This document shows positions 1 through 7,876 of a stretch of DNA of 59,220 bases, in pieces. The notes beneath the pieces were generated by a model that did no database searches, had not been told where the DNA came from, and worked only from the letters and a program-made list of their open reading frames with translations. The position numbers and the translations under genes were made by a program. The stretch is from Flavimaribacter sp039888615 (lineage in GTDB: Bacteria > Pseudomonadota > Alphaproteobacteria > Rhizobiales > Rhizobiaceae): NCBI GenBank assembly GCA_039888615.1, contig JBDQQS010000025.1; one strand, written 5' to 3'. Positions within the stretch are counted from its first letter, which is position 1. The number at the start of each line of letters is the position of its first letter.

Positions 1-108
1 GCTCGAACATATGAAGACCTTTGGAAGGCCGTCGGACATGTCTGCAGCCTGTTCACACCGCAAGAATGCTGGAACTACTTCAGATCAACAGGATGCGTTG
101 CATACTAA
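1..108 (+). mobile_element. IS630-family transposase, C-terminal fragment
   Basis: Reading frame 1 is open from the window edge to a TAA at 106-108 and encodes 35 residues. It contains YEDLWKAVGHVCSLFTP followed by ECWNYFRSTGCVAY, which is the characteristic tail of IS630-type DDE transposases. The rest of the gene lies outside the window, so it cannot be said whether the element is whole. No terminal inverted repeat is obvious just downstream. The family call rests on recognising the C-terminal motif. Confidence 0.75.
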
Positions 109-130
109 TCGCCCGCTGCTCTAGTCTCGG

Positions 131-958
131 ATGGTAGAGCCAAAAGCCGGAGATACAATTGTCGTGTGGTTCTCCAACGGTGCTGCCAGCGCAGTTGCAT
201 GGATGGAGACTGTGCTTCGTTATGGCGACATTTGCGAAGTCGTTGCTGTAAATAATCCGGTTCAGGAAGAAGACGCGGACAACCATCGCTTTGCATTAGA
301 TGTCGCGAAATGGGTCGGTTCCGATATTGTGTTTTGGAAGAACCCGAAATTTCCTAACGCCAGCGCGGAAGAGGTTTGGGATCATTGTAATGCCATGGCG
401 TTCCCACACGGTGCTCCTTGCACAGACAGGCTCAAAAAAGCGGCGCGGCAAGATTATGAAAAACATCGTCGGATCGGCTGGCATGTCTTCGGGTTCACAG
501 CAGACGAGCGCAAAAGGCATGAGAGATTCGTTCTGACCGAACGAGATAATGTTTTGCCTGTGCTCATTGACGCTGGAATCACGAAAGACGATTGCTATGA
601 GATTATTCGTGCGGCCGGCATTCTGCTTCCCTTGGTATATCGTCTAGGGTACCCAAACGCTAACTGTCTCGGTTGTGTCAAAGCGACGAGTCCTACCTAC
701 TGGAACCATCTGAGACGAATGCATCCGGAAATTTTCAAGAGGCGATCTGAACAATCACGCCGACTCGGTGTTCGCCTAGTGCGTTACAAAGGGCAAAGAA
801 TGTTCTTAGATGAGCTGCCGCCGGATGCCGTTGGTAGGCCAATGAAGACCATGCGAATTGAGTGCGGAATTTTCTGTGAGGAATGGCCCGTCTCAAATGA
901 TAATTCGGCTGAAATGAGCCCCCTGGAATTCCTCATTCGGAGCGTTCTCGCGGCTTAA
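131..958 (+). CDS. PAPS-reductase-like adenine nucleotide alpha-hydrolase family protein
   Basis: A 275-residue protein. Residues 11-23 (VVWFSNGAASAVA) fill the place of the PP-loop (SGGxDS-type) nucleotide-binding motif at the start of the PAPS reductase/N-type ATP pyrophosphatase fold. A CLGCVKATSPTYW segment near residue 180 resembles the cysteine-containing motif of phage- and island-borne PAPS-reductase-like proteins. Family members activate or reduce sulfur or modify nucleotides using ATP, but the substrate here is unknown. The loop has Asn where the first conserved Gly usually sits, so activity is uncertain. The gene overlaps the convergent gene at 933-1679 by 26 bp. Base composition is lower in GC than the main chromosome part, and IS remnants lie on both sides, which suggests horizontal acquisition. 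Confidence 0.7.
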   Translation: MVEPKAGDTIVVWFSNGAASAVAWMETVLRYGDICEVVAVNNPVQEEDADNHRFALDVAKWVGSDIVFWKNPKFPNASAEEVWDHCNAMAFPHGAPCTDRLKKAARQDYEKHRRIGWHVFGFTADERKRHERFVLTERDNVLPVLIDAGITKDDCYEIIRAAGILLPLVYRLGYPNANCLGCVKATSPTYWNHLRRMHPEIFKRRSEQSRRLGVRLVRYKGQRMFLDELPPDAVGRPMKTMRIECGIFCEEWPVSNDNSAEMSPLEFLIRSVLAA

Positions 959-1679
959 TTCTTACCCCTCCAACTTCCACCATTTGCAGATATTCACCGG
1001 GGCCAGGGTCGTTGCACATCACAGCGGTGAGATTAGCATCATAGTTTGCTGGATCCATCACACCTGACTTGTTCAGAGGGGTGAACGCTCCATTCTGCCC
1101 AGATGGCAATACCGATGGGTCGAAGGACATATCCGACGCAACCATTGAAATACTCGAACCGTCACTGAGTTCCCAATGGCCGCACAGCAGTCCGATGAGT
1201 TTGAGCGCGGGTGCGAGTATTTCAATGGGCTGGTAAGATAGAAAAAATCCGACTCTTGCGGTCCACCCTGATTTCGGAACGTGGAGGATCAGATATTTTC
1301 GCTTTGGTGATGATGGTGGTGCAGCCGATCTCAGGAAATCAGTTGGGAAGTAGACACAGGCAACCATAGCCGTGATCTTGTCGGACATGTCCGGTTTGTC
1401 CCAAACTACGATGTCCCGCTTTTCTAGCTTCGAACTCCTACCCTCTATTTTTGGGTGGTATTGCTTCGTAAATGCGTAGCGATATCCACCTTCCGGGTGC
1501 AAACTCACCTTCATAGACCCGCCGAGTTTTCGGGACGCAATATAAACGGTGTCCTTGTGCCCCCATACTGCCCACGGAGTTGAGAAACGCCCCTCTGGTC
1601 CTTCGATTGCAAACCTTAGCCTGTGGCTCCAGGCCTGCATGAATTGTTCGACCCTGGCCTTCTTTGCTGCATCAATCAT
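933..1679 (-). CDS. hypothetical protein
   Basis: A 248-residue soluble protein with no signal peptide or membrane segment. I do not recognise its family. It is rich in aromatic residues, with several WAVWGHKDTVYIA-like beta-strand patches, and it begins with a short helical segment (MIDAAKKARVEQFMQAW). The reading frame is uninterrupted and the 3' end overlaps the convergent PAPS-reductase-like gene by 26 bp. The pair sits in low-GC DNA next to transposase debris, so it is probably cargo of the same mobile island. Confidence 0.6.
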   Translation of the reverse strand: MIDAAKKARVEQFMQAWSHRLRFAIEGPEGRFSTPWAVWGHKDTVYIASRKLGGSMKVSLHPEGGYRYAFTKQYHPKIEGRSSKLEKRDIVVWDKPDMSDKITAMVACVYFPTDFLRSAAPPSSPKRKYLILHVPKSGWTARVGFFLSYQPIEILAPALKLIGLLCGHWELSDGSSISMVASDMSFDPSVLPSGQNGAFTPLNKSGVMDPANYDANLTAVMCNDPGPGEYLQMVEVGGVRIKPRERSE

Positions 1680-1750
1680 TGCAGTCTCGCCTTATAATTC
1701 GATCAACTGATTATAAGCGCAAATCCGGTCGAAATTTGGTTTCTGCAAAT

Positions 1751-1843
1751 GGGGGTACTTTTGGGGGTATCGGGGAAATAGTAGAAAAATAACATAATAA
1801 AATCAATAACTTGACAAAATTTTGCATCCTACCGGGCCCACCA
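1751..1843. other. possible integration (att) remnant with tRNA-end-like sequence
   Basis: Positions 1823-1843 read TGCATCCTACCGGGCCCACC followed by A, which could be the last part of a tRNA: CCTAC as T-stem 3' strand, CGGGCCC as acceptor 3' strand, then ACCA. No tRNA body precedes it. Just upstream are two GGGGGTA copies (1751-1757 and 1763-1769). A bare tRNA 3' end at the edge of low-GC DNA is what site-specific integration into a tRNA leaves behind. No integrase is visible in the window, so this is an inference. Confidence 0.3.
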
Positions 1844-1880
1844 TATTTCAAGGTGTACTGGATTGAACCCCTAATTTGAG

Positions 1881-2216
1881 TCACGTTAATTGGTGACAGT
1901 TCAGTTGGTCCACTGAGTTCGCGTTTTGGGTTGTGCCCAGTGAACAGGCTTCGAATTCGTCTGGAGACCGATAAGCCAATGCCGAGTGCAGTCGCTGGCG
2001 ATTGTACACAGTCTCGATGAATGTGCAGATGGCGGATCCGGCGTACTCCAGGTTGTTGTAGTTCGAGGCGTGAACCTCCTCCACCTTCAGCGTTTTCATG
2101 AAACTTTCCGCCATAGCATTGACGTAGGGACACCCCGCACTGCTCATGCAAGGCAAAATGCCGACGGCTTGAAGGCGTTCGACATAGTCGCTGCAGGCAT
2201 ACTGGGCAGATTCAAA
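1881..2216 (-). mobile_element. IS3-family transposase (OrfB), C-terminal fragment
   Basis: The minus-strand frame ending at 1881 encodes the end of an IS3-type DDE integrase core. It shows an NAMAESFMKTLKVEEVH segment, whose Glu is the third acidic catalytic residue, and YNRQRLHSALAYRSPDEFE, the classic IS3 C-terminal signature. The two catalytic Asp residues are missing because the frame upstream of about 2216 no longer resembles a transposase. It is therefore an inactive remnant, and it abuts the IS30 remnant on the opposite strand. Confidence 0.85.
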
Positions 2217-2244
2217 CGGTCGTCGCAACACCCCGCTCCAGGAG

Positions 2245-2547
2245 GTGTTGATGGTTACAGGGAAACGGAAGTCAGAATGCTCAAAACGGCGCAAATTGTC
2301 CTCGCCAGGGCGGCCACCGGTGTGGCGGCGTGAGAACCTGTGGCGGTTTTGGCAAGGAGTGGCGTCGGGTCTGTCCGGTGAAGAAGCCTCAGCCGCAGCC
2401 GGCGTTTTGGACCCCCTTGGTATCCGGCGGTTTCGAAGTTCGGGCGGCGTGCCTCCAACACATCTTTCGCCCGTAGCGGCGCCACTCACGAGTCGAAACC
2501 TATCGTTTCTGGAATGGGAGGAAATTGCTTTGGAATGTGCGCGGTCG
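2245..2547 (+). mobile_element. IS30-family transposase, N-terminal fragment
   Basis: About 100 residues resemble the start of rhizobial IS30-type transposases. They show GRPPVWRRENLWRFWQGVAS, then GLSGEEASAAAGV, GGVPPTHLSP and LSFLEWEEIALECA, which is the N-terminal helix-turn-helix region. The similarity stops near 2547 and the catalytic core is absent. The gene is truncated and non-functional. The next 265 bp up to 2812 are A+T-rich and I see no gene or clear promoter in them. Confidence 0.75.
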
Positions 2548-2812
2548 CAGATCTGTATCTGTTTATTTTATCGGCAAAATGCATTCTGTTGTTTAAGTGA
2601 TGCCCATGTTCCAGTCGAAACTTTTAGTTTTCATTTTTTATATTTGAGGAATATTTAGCAAATGAATTCCAATAATTTGATGATATGTGGAAGAAAAGTA
2701 GAATAAAACTGCAAAACGCGCAAATTGGTCTTGACGATTTGATCGGAAGCGTGCCTCATGAAGGGGAAGCTGATACGACAAACCTGCAACCAGACGCGAA
2801 ACCGACTTCTCG

Positions 2813-4459
2813 ATGCAAATTCCTGCCTTGACATTTGAAGCGATCCGCCGCTCGGTGATTGGCGACGCCATGCCGGTGCGAGGTCCGTTTGGTTCGCGTT
2901 CGTTGATCTACGCAGACCATATTGCGTCTGGGCGGGCTTTGAGTTTTATCGAGGATGCAATCCGCGACCATATTCTGCCCGCCTATGGGAACACCCATAC
3001 CGAGACTTCGTGGTGCGGACGCCAGACCACACGCGTCCGCGAGGCGGCGCGTCAGGCGATCAGAACCAGCGTCGGCGCCGATGAGGACCACGCGGTGATA
3101 TTCGCAGGGGCAGGCGCGACCGCAGCGGCGGACAAGTTGGCGCGCGCGCTCGACCTCGGACCCGATGCAACGGTCTTTATCGGCCCGTACGAGCATCACT
3201 CCAACGATTTGACCTGGCGCGAGACCAAAGCGCGCATCGTGCGCATTCCCCTGAACCAGGCCGGCGAACTCTGCCTTGACACCCTCGCGGAAGAACTGCG
3301 TGAAAGGCAGGGCGGCGGACCATTCGTCGGCGCTTTCTCGGCGGCGTCCAATGTGACCGGTGTTCTTACCGACCTGCCAGCGCTGGCGCGCCTGCTCCAT
3401 GCTTACAATGGTCTGTTGATCTGTGATTATGCGGCTGCCGGACCCTATGTTCCCGTTCGTCTGAGAGCATCCGCGCCCGGCGAGACGGACCGGATCGACG
3501 CCGCGCTGTTTTCGGCGCACAAGTTTCCCGGTGGTCCTGGCGCGTCGGGCGTCCTGGTCGCTGATCGCCGGATTTTTGACCAGAAGCGGCCAACCATGAC
3601 GGGCGGCGGCACAGTCTCCTACGTCACCGCCGAAAAGCATGTCTACGTGGAGGATCCCGAGCGACGCGAGGAAGCGGGAACGCCAGCCATCATCGACAAT
3701 ATTCGCGCCGGCATGGTTTTCGATCTCAAGACGCAAATGGGCGACGAAGTTGTTGCGGCGCAGGAAGAATTCCTGACCGAGCGGCTAGACAACCTGCTGG
3801 CGTCGGAGCCGGCGGTGGAACTGCTGAGCCCGCCGCGATCGCGGCGGCTCGGCATTTATTCCTTCAATATCCGGGCTGGCGAGCGCCTTTTGCACCATAA
3901 TTTCGTGGTCGCTCTGCTGAACGATCTCTTCGGCATTCAGGCGCGGGGCGGATGCTCGTGCGCAGGGCCCTATGGTCACGATCTTCTGGGCATCGATTCC
4001 GCCACCGCCTGGGCTCATGAGCGCGCCGTCGCCCGCGGTTACTCGGTCTTCCGTCCCGGCTGGGCGCGGCTTGGGGTGAGCTGGTTCTTCGATGAAGAGA
4101 CGGTGGACCAGATCAAGGCCGCAATCGCATTCATCGCGCATCGCGGGCTGTCGGTTCTGCCTGCATATCGTCTTGACGCGGCGAGCGGCGTCTGGCGTCC
4201 GGATCCCGCGGCGTTGCCCGGGATGGTGGAGACGGTTGAAGACGCGACGCCGGATTTCGCCCAGATGTGGTTCGGAAACGCCTCTGCGCCGACGACAGCG
4301 CCGGACTTCGAGACTTGTCTGGCAATCGCCCACGAAATTGCCGACCTGGCCGAGCGCCATACCCCGGATGTCGGACCTGAATTTGATGCAGACAGTAAAA
4401 AGTTGCGGTGGTTCTGGATGCCGTTGGAAGCATCCCGGCAACTGCGTGGCGTGGCCTGA
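2813..4459 (+). CDS. class V aminotransferase-fold PLP enzyme (cysteine desulfurase-like)
   Basis: A 548-residue PLP enzyme of fold type I. The PLP lysine is K237 in FSAHKFPGGPGASG, the Asp that holds the pyridine nitrogen is D205 in LLICDYAAAG, and H128/H129 (YEHHSN) match the conserved His region of the NifS/SufS/Csd group. RGGCSCAGPYG near residue 380 resembles the cysteine loop of desulfurases. At 548 residues it is about 130 longer than SufS, with an extra C-terminal domain. This long subgroup is usually annotated only as aminotransferase class V, so the substrate is open. It heads a plus-strand gene run with an M20 hydrolase 33 bp downstream, suggesting amino acid or N-acyl amino acid metabolism. 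No clear Shine-Dalgarno sequence marks the start; ATG at 2870 is an alternative. Confidence 0.85.
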   Translation: MQIPALTFEAIRRSVIGDAMPVRGPFGSRSLIYADHIASGRALSFIEDAIRDHILPAYGNTHTETSWCGRQTTRVREAARQAIRTSVGADEDHAVIFAGAGATAAADKLARALDLGPDATVFIGPYEHHSNDLTWRETKARIVRIPLNQAGELCLDTLAEELRERQGGGPFVGAFSAASNVTGVLTDLPALARLLHAYNGLLICDYAAAGPYVPVRLRASAPGETDRIDAALFSAHKFPGGPGASGVLVADRRIFDQKRPTMTGGGTVSYVTAEKHVYVEDPERREEAGTPAIIDNIRAGMVFDLKTQMGDEVVAAQEEFLTERLDNLLASEPAVELLSPPRSRRLGIYSFNIRAGERLLHHNFVVALLNDLFGIQARGGCSCAGPYGHDLLGIDSATAWAHERAVARGYSVFRPGWARLGVSWFFDEETVDQIKAAIAFIAHRGLSVLPAYRLDAASGVWRPDPAALPGMVETVEDATPDFAQMWFGNASAPTTAPDFETCLAIAHEIADLAERHTPDVGPEFDADSKKLRWFWMPLEASRQLRGVA

Positions 4460-4492
4460 ACTGACACGAACAACGGACAGGAAACCTGGCGA

Positions 4493-5695
4493 ATGGCTAT
4501 TGAGAATTGGGTTGCAAGGTATCTTGGCGAACTGACGGAATTCCGTCGCGACCTGCACCGCAATCCCGAATTGCTTTACGACGTGCATCGCACCGCAGAC
4601 GAAGTGGCCCGGCTCCTGCGCGAAGCCGGGGTCGATGAGGTGCACGAAGGCATCGGCCAGACCGGCGTGGTCGGCGTGATCCGGGGGCAGAGCAATACAT
4701 CCGGGCGCACGATCGGGTTGAGAGCGGACATGGACGCTCTGCCGATCAAGGAAGACACCGGAGCTGAATGGGCTTCCACAATCCCGGGCAAGATGCACGC
4801 CTGCGGGCATGATGGTCACACAGCCATGCTCCTGGGCGCAGCCCGCGCGTTGGCGGAAAGCCGCGCCTTCGATGGGACTGTCTGCGTCATTTTTCAGCCT
4901 GCAGAGGAAGGCGGCGCCGGCGGCAAGGCCATGATCGACGATGGACTTCTGGAGAAGTTCCCTATCCAGGAATTCTACGGAATGCACAACCGTCCCAACC
5001 TTGAGGTCGGCAAGTTCACGACCCGCCCGGGCCCGATGTTGGCCTCGGTCGATGAAATCAACATAAAAATCGAAGGCGTCGGCGCCCATGCCGCCACGCC
5101 GCATAACGGGATCGATCCGATGCCGGTGATGGCGGCGCTGGTCCAGGCGGCGCAGACCATCGTGTCGCGCAACCTCGATCCGATCAAGTCGGCGGTGGTG
5201 TCGATAACGCAGATAAACGGCGGCGACGCGTTCAACGTGATCCCGCAAACAGTGACCCTGCGCGGCACAGTGCGCTGCCTCGATGAAGATGTGCGCGACA
5301 TGGTCGAAGAGAAGCTTGGCCGCGCTGTCGAACATATCGCCGCAGCATTCGGCGCAAAAGGCGAACTGGAATATCTGCGGCTCTATCCGGTGACGATCAA
5401 CAACGCTGAGGCGGTCGAGAATGTGCTGGCCGCCGCCTCCGAAGTGGCGGGTTTGGAAAACACGTCCGGAGAAATGCCGCCGGCGCTCGGCGGCGAAGAC
5501 TTCTCCTTCATGCTCAACGAGCGTCCCGGCGCGATGATCATGGTCGGCAACGGGCCGGGCGCCATGGTCCACCACCCGAAATACGACTTCAACGACGACG
5601 TTATCCCCTGGGGTTGTTCCTTCTGGACGACCCTGGTCAGGCAGCGCTTGCCAACGAGTATTCCCGATTCAGCCGATCGGTCCGTCAAACATTGA
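4493..5695 (+). CDS. M20-family amidohydrolase (hippurate hydrolase / N-acyl amino acid deacylase type)
   Basis: A 400-residue metal-dependent amidohydrolase. The expected M20D motifs are present in order: RADMDALPI (about 77-85), HACGHDGHT with C104, H106 and H109, FQPAEEGGAGG with E138/E139, YGMHN with H165, and HHPKYDFND near the C-terminus. Length matches bacterial hippurate or indole-3-acetyl-amino-acid hydrolases. These enzymes cleave N-acyl or N-aroyl amino acids to free acid and amino acid. The exact substrate cannot be read from sequence. An AGGAAA ribosome site lies 8 bp before the ATG, and the gene follows the class V PLP enzyme by 33 bp, so the two are probably co-transcribed. Confidence 0.88.
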   Translation: MAIENWVARYLGELTEFRRDLHRNPELLYDVHRTADEVARLLREAGVDEVHEGIGQTGVVGVIRGQSNTSGRTIGLRADMDALPIKEDTGAEWASTIPGKMHACGHDGHTAMLLGAARALAESRAFDGTVCVIFQPAEEGGAGGKAMIDDGLLEKFPIQEFYGMHNRPNLEVGKFTTRPGPMLASVDEINIKIEGVGAHAATPHNGIDPMPVMAALVQAAQTIVSRNLDPIKSAVVSITQINGGDAFNVIPQTVTLRGTVRCLDEDVRDMVEEKLGRAVEHIAAAFGAKGELEYLRLYPVTINNAEAVENVLAAASEVAGLENTSGEMPPALGGEDFSFMLNERPGAMIMVGNGPGAMVHHPKYDFNDDVIPWGCSFWTTLVRQRLPTSIPDSADRSVKH

Positions 5696-5757
5696 CGGAT
5701 GCTTGAAACACTTCGGCGTTCTGCTTCCCTCCGAAAGTTCGCCCTGATCTCCAAGGC

Positions 5758-6624
5758 ATGAAGGCAAAGGTCATGACCGACAAAGAAACACTGGTTCCAG
5801 AACTCGATCACGTTGTGATCATGGTGCATGGCGACCTCGACGCTTCGGTCGAGCAATACAAGGCCATGGGCTTCGACTTGACGCCACGCGGTCATCATTC
5901 GCTAGGTTCGTCGAACAATTTGGCGATTTTCCAGAACAACTATCTTGAACTTCTGGGATTTGAGGAAAGCAAGAAGCTTCTGCGCCCCGAACTGATGGAC
6001 ACGCCGCGCGGTCTTGCCGCTGTGGTCTGGCGCTGCCCGGATCTCGACGCGGTGGTGAGTCGCCTGGACGAAACCGGGCTGAAGATAGAAGATCCGACCC
6101 ATTTCGTAGGCCCGGTCGAGACCGGCGAAGGCGCGTTCGACGCGGCCTTTGCGGTGATCAATTTTCCGACGAAGGGTTTTGCCGAAGGGCGCAGTTTCTT
6201 CTGCCATCACAAGACGCCGCAATATGTCTGGCGCGAGGAATGGCAGAACCATCCGAACACGGCGCTTGATGTCTCGGAGTACGTCTTCGTTGGCGGCGCG
6301 CCTGAAGAGACGCTGACCATGTTCGACACATTCTTCGGCCCCGGCGTCATGACGCCGGTTGACGGCGGCATGGCGATCGAGGCCGGCGCCGGGCAGGTGG
6401 TCGCGCTGACCGCCGAGGCCGGCAAAGCGCGCTTCGGAGAAGCAGTCTCGATTATTCCGGAAGAGGGCGAGGCGCGAATGATTGCGCTGAGCGTTCGCTG
6501 CAAGTCGCTCGACGCGGCGCGGAAGGCGCTGAAGGACGGCGGCCTGCCATTCGAAGATCTCGGCGCGCGGCTGCGCGTTGGCGAGGATGCAGCCTTCGGA
6601 CTGGCGATTGAATTCCACGAGTAA
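5758..6624 (+). CDS. VOC / glyoxalase-like domain protein
   Basis: A 288-residue soluble protein whose N-terminal part (LDHVVIMVHGDLDASVEQYKAMGF and following, given here only as LDHVVIMV...AMGF) begins like the vicinal-oxygen-chelate fold of the Glyoxalase_3 group. It continues with NNLAIFQNNYLELLGF, where the conserved Glu of the strand is visible, and a second module starts near residue 185 (VSEYVFVGGAPEETL). The group is poorly characterised biochemically; some relatives are lactoylglutathione lyase-like or dioxygenase-like. ATG at 5773 (MTDKETL) is an equally good start. It lies 62 bp after the M20 hydrolase gene in the same orientation. Confidence 0.8.
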   Translation: MKAKVMTDKETLVPELDHVVIMVHGDLDASVEQYKAMGFDLTPRGHHSLGSSNNLAIFQNNYLELLGFEESKKLLRPELMDTPRGLAAVVWRCPDLDAVVSRLDETGLKIEDPTHFVGPVETGEGAFDAAFAVINFPTKGFAEGRSFFCHHKTPQYVWREEWQNHPNTALDVSEYVFVGGAPEETLTMFDTFFGPGVMTPVDGGMAIEAGAGQVVALTAEAGKARFGEAVSIIPEEGEARMIALSVRCKSLDAARKALKDGGLPFEDLGARLRVGEDAAFGLAIEFHE

Positions 6625-6689
6625 ACCCGGCGCACGAAGCGCGGCGCGTCCTGGCTGCGTAAAAATTTGAAAGAAAAAGGAACACCGAT

Positions 6690-7001
6690 ATGCGCGCAGT
6701 AGTATTGAACGAGCACGGCGGGCTCGACAAGATGACGTATGTCGAGGACTTCCCTGACCCCGTTCCCGAAGAGGGCGACGTGGTGATCCGGGTCAAGGCC
6801 AGCTCGAATAACTACCACGACATTTTCACCCGCCGAGGCATGCCCGGGATCAAGATCCCCATGCCGCTCATCGTCGGCCTCGACATTGCAGGCGAAGTGG
6901 TCGAGGTCGGACCAGGCGTCAGGGGCGGCCGACTGGTCACCTGTGGGGCTACCGCCGGTTTTGATCCTGTCGAGGATGGCAAGCTGGTGATCGCGCCATG
7001 A
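6690..7001 (+). pseudogene. MDR-type zinc-binding dehydrogenase with two internal in-frame deletions
   Basis: The frame encodes only 103 residues. Residues 1 to about 75 are a normal MDR catalytic-domain start (MRAVVLNEHGGLDKM through PLIVGLDIAGEVVEVGPGV). The text then jumps to RGGRLVTCGATAGFDP, which in full-length relatives of about 340 residues lies after the nucleotide-binding domain, and ends with GKLVIAP, the usual last residues. About 240 residues are gone in what look like two in-frame deletions, removing the Rossmann domain and the rest of the catalytic domain, so it cannot be an active dehydrogenase. A good AAGGA ribosome site precedes the ATG, and the stop overlaps the thioesterase start (ATGA). 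Confidence 0.8.
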
Positions 7002-7423
7002 CGAACGCCACCATGGATATGGCGACGGTCCAGAAATACCTGGACGGCTCTCCCTTCATCGCTTTCTGCGGCCTCAAGGTAACAGAGATCGATATCGAAA
7101 AGCAGACAATCACCATGATTGCGCCGCTGCGCCCGGAATTCGAGCTCGGCGCAGGCACAGGCCAGTGGCACGGAGGACCGATCGCATCTGTCATCGACAC
7201 CGTCGGCGACTTCGCGCTCGCCATGCTTTTGAACACCGGCATCCCGACGATTAATTTCCGCGTCGATTACCTGAAGCCGGCGATCAACACCGCCTTGATA
7301 TCGACCGCAACCGTCCGACGTCTGGGGCGGGCGGTCGGGGTGGCCGATGTGGACGTCTTCAACGAAAGCGGCGCCCTCGTGGCCATCGGCCGCGGCACCT
7401 ATGCAATACCTCCCGGCAAATAA
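6998..7423 (+). CDS. PaaI-family hotdog-fold thioesterase
   Basis: A 141-residue single hotdog domain, the normal size for PaaI/YbgC-like acyl-CoA thioesterases. GQWHGGPIASVIDTVGDFAL (about residues 53-72) is the family signature, with the HGG turn and the acidic residue of the hot-dog helix. The strands INFRVDYLKPA and IGRGTYAI follow as expected. Such enzymes hydrolyse acyl- or aryl-acyl-CoA. Its ATG overlaps the stop of the shortened MDR gene by 4 bp, so translation is probably coupled to that relic. This may explain why the upstream frame has stayed open. Confidence 0.85.
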   Translation: MTNATMDMATVQKYLDGSPFIAFCGLKVTEIDIEKQTITMIAPLRPEFELGAGTGQWHGGPIASVIDTVGDFALAMLLNTGIPTINFRVDYLKPAINTALISTATVRRLGRAVGVADVDVFNESGALVAIGRGTYAIPPGK

Positions 7424-7501
7424 CCGAAACGAGGGCGGACAGGGAAACCGCCCCAACTCTAGTCCGACAGACCTTGAAGGGGAACTAAATGACAAGACTG
7501 A

Positions 7502-7876
7502 CAAGACGTCTTGCACGATCTGACGATGGTCCAGCATTAAGCCCCTCGTCTGCTGGTCATGTATCTGGGCAGCGTGGTCGAGACAGGTCCCGCCGAGACA
7601 ATATGGAAAAAGGCGGCGCATACCTACACCGAGGCGCTGCTGGCCGCGGCGCCGGTCGCCGATCCGCGGGAATTGCGGAAACGCAAGAAATTCGTGCTGC
7701 AGGGGAATCTGCCCAGTCCGGCGAACCTGCCCAAGGGCTGCGCCATCTCCACGCGCTGCCTCTTTTGCGAAGATCGCTGCCGGTCGGAGAATCTCCCTAC
7801 CGTGACGCCTGTCCGGCGGGCGCCGCAACGCCTGCCATTTCGACCTGGCGGACCGGATGAGGGAGGCTCTGCATGA
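7502..7876 (+). pseudogene. oligopeptide/dipeptide ABC transporter ATPase (OppF/DppF type), C-terminal relic
   Basis: The frame from 7502 reads HDLTMVQH, then TAA at 7538-7540, then APRLLVMYLGSVVETGP. This aligns residue for residue with the switch-His loop and following strand of Opp/Dpp ATPases, with the stop in place of a hydrophobic residue. The rest matches their C-terminal oligopeptide-binding extension (HTYTEALLAAAP, PSPANLPKGCAISTRC). Walker A, signature and Walker B motifs are absent, so the relic has lost its whole ATP-binding core and carries a stop. Its TGA overlaps the ATG of the next frame. No permease or binding-protein genes of such a transporter remain nearby. Confidence 0.8.

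Noticed and set aside
131..958. DndC-type phosphorothioation or other defence system
   Set aside because: The protein is short for DndC and none of the partner genes is nearby; only general PAPS-reductase-like features are visible.
1760..1843. A complete tRNA gene ending in CCGGGCCCACCA
   Set aside because: No matching 5' acceptor strand (GGGCCCG), D-arm or anticodon arm precedes it, so only a 3'-end-like fragment exists.
3785..5575. A 596-codon minus-strand frame opposite the PLP enzyme and M20 hydrolase genes
   Set aside because: It is antisense to two clear enzymes with all motifs intact; no family features are seen in it.
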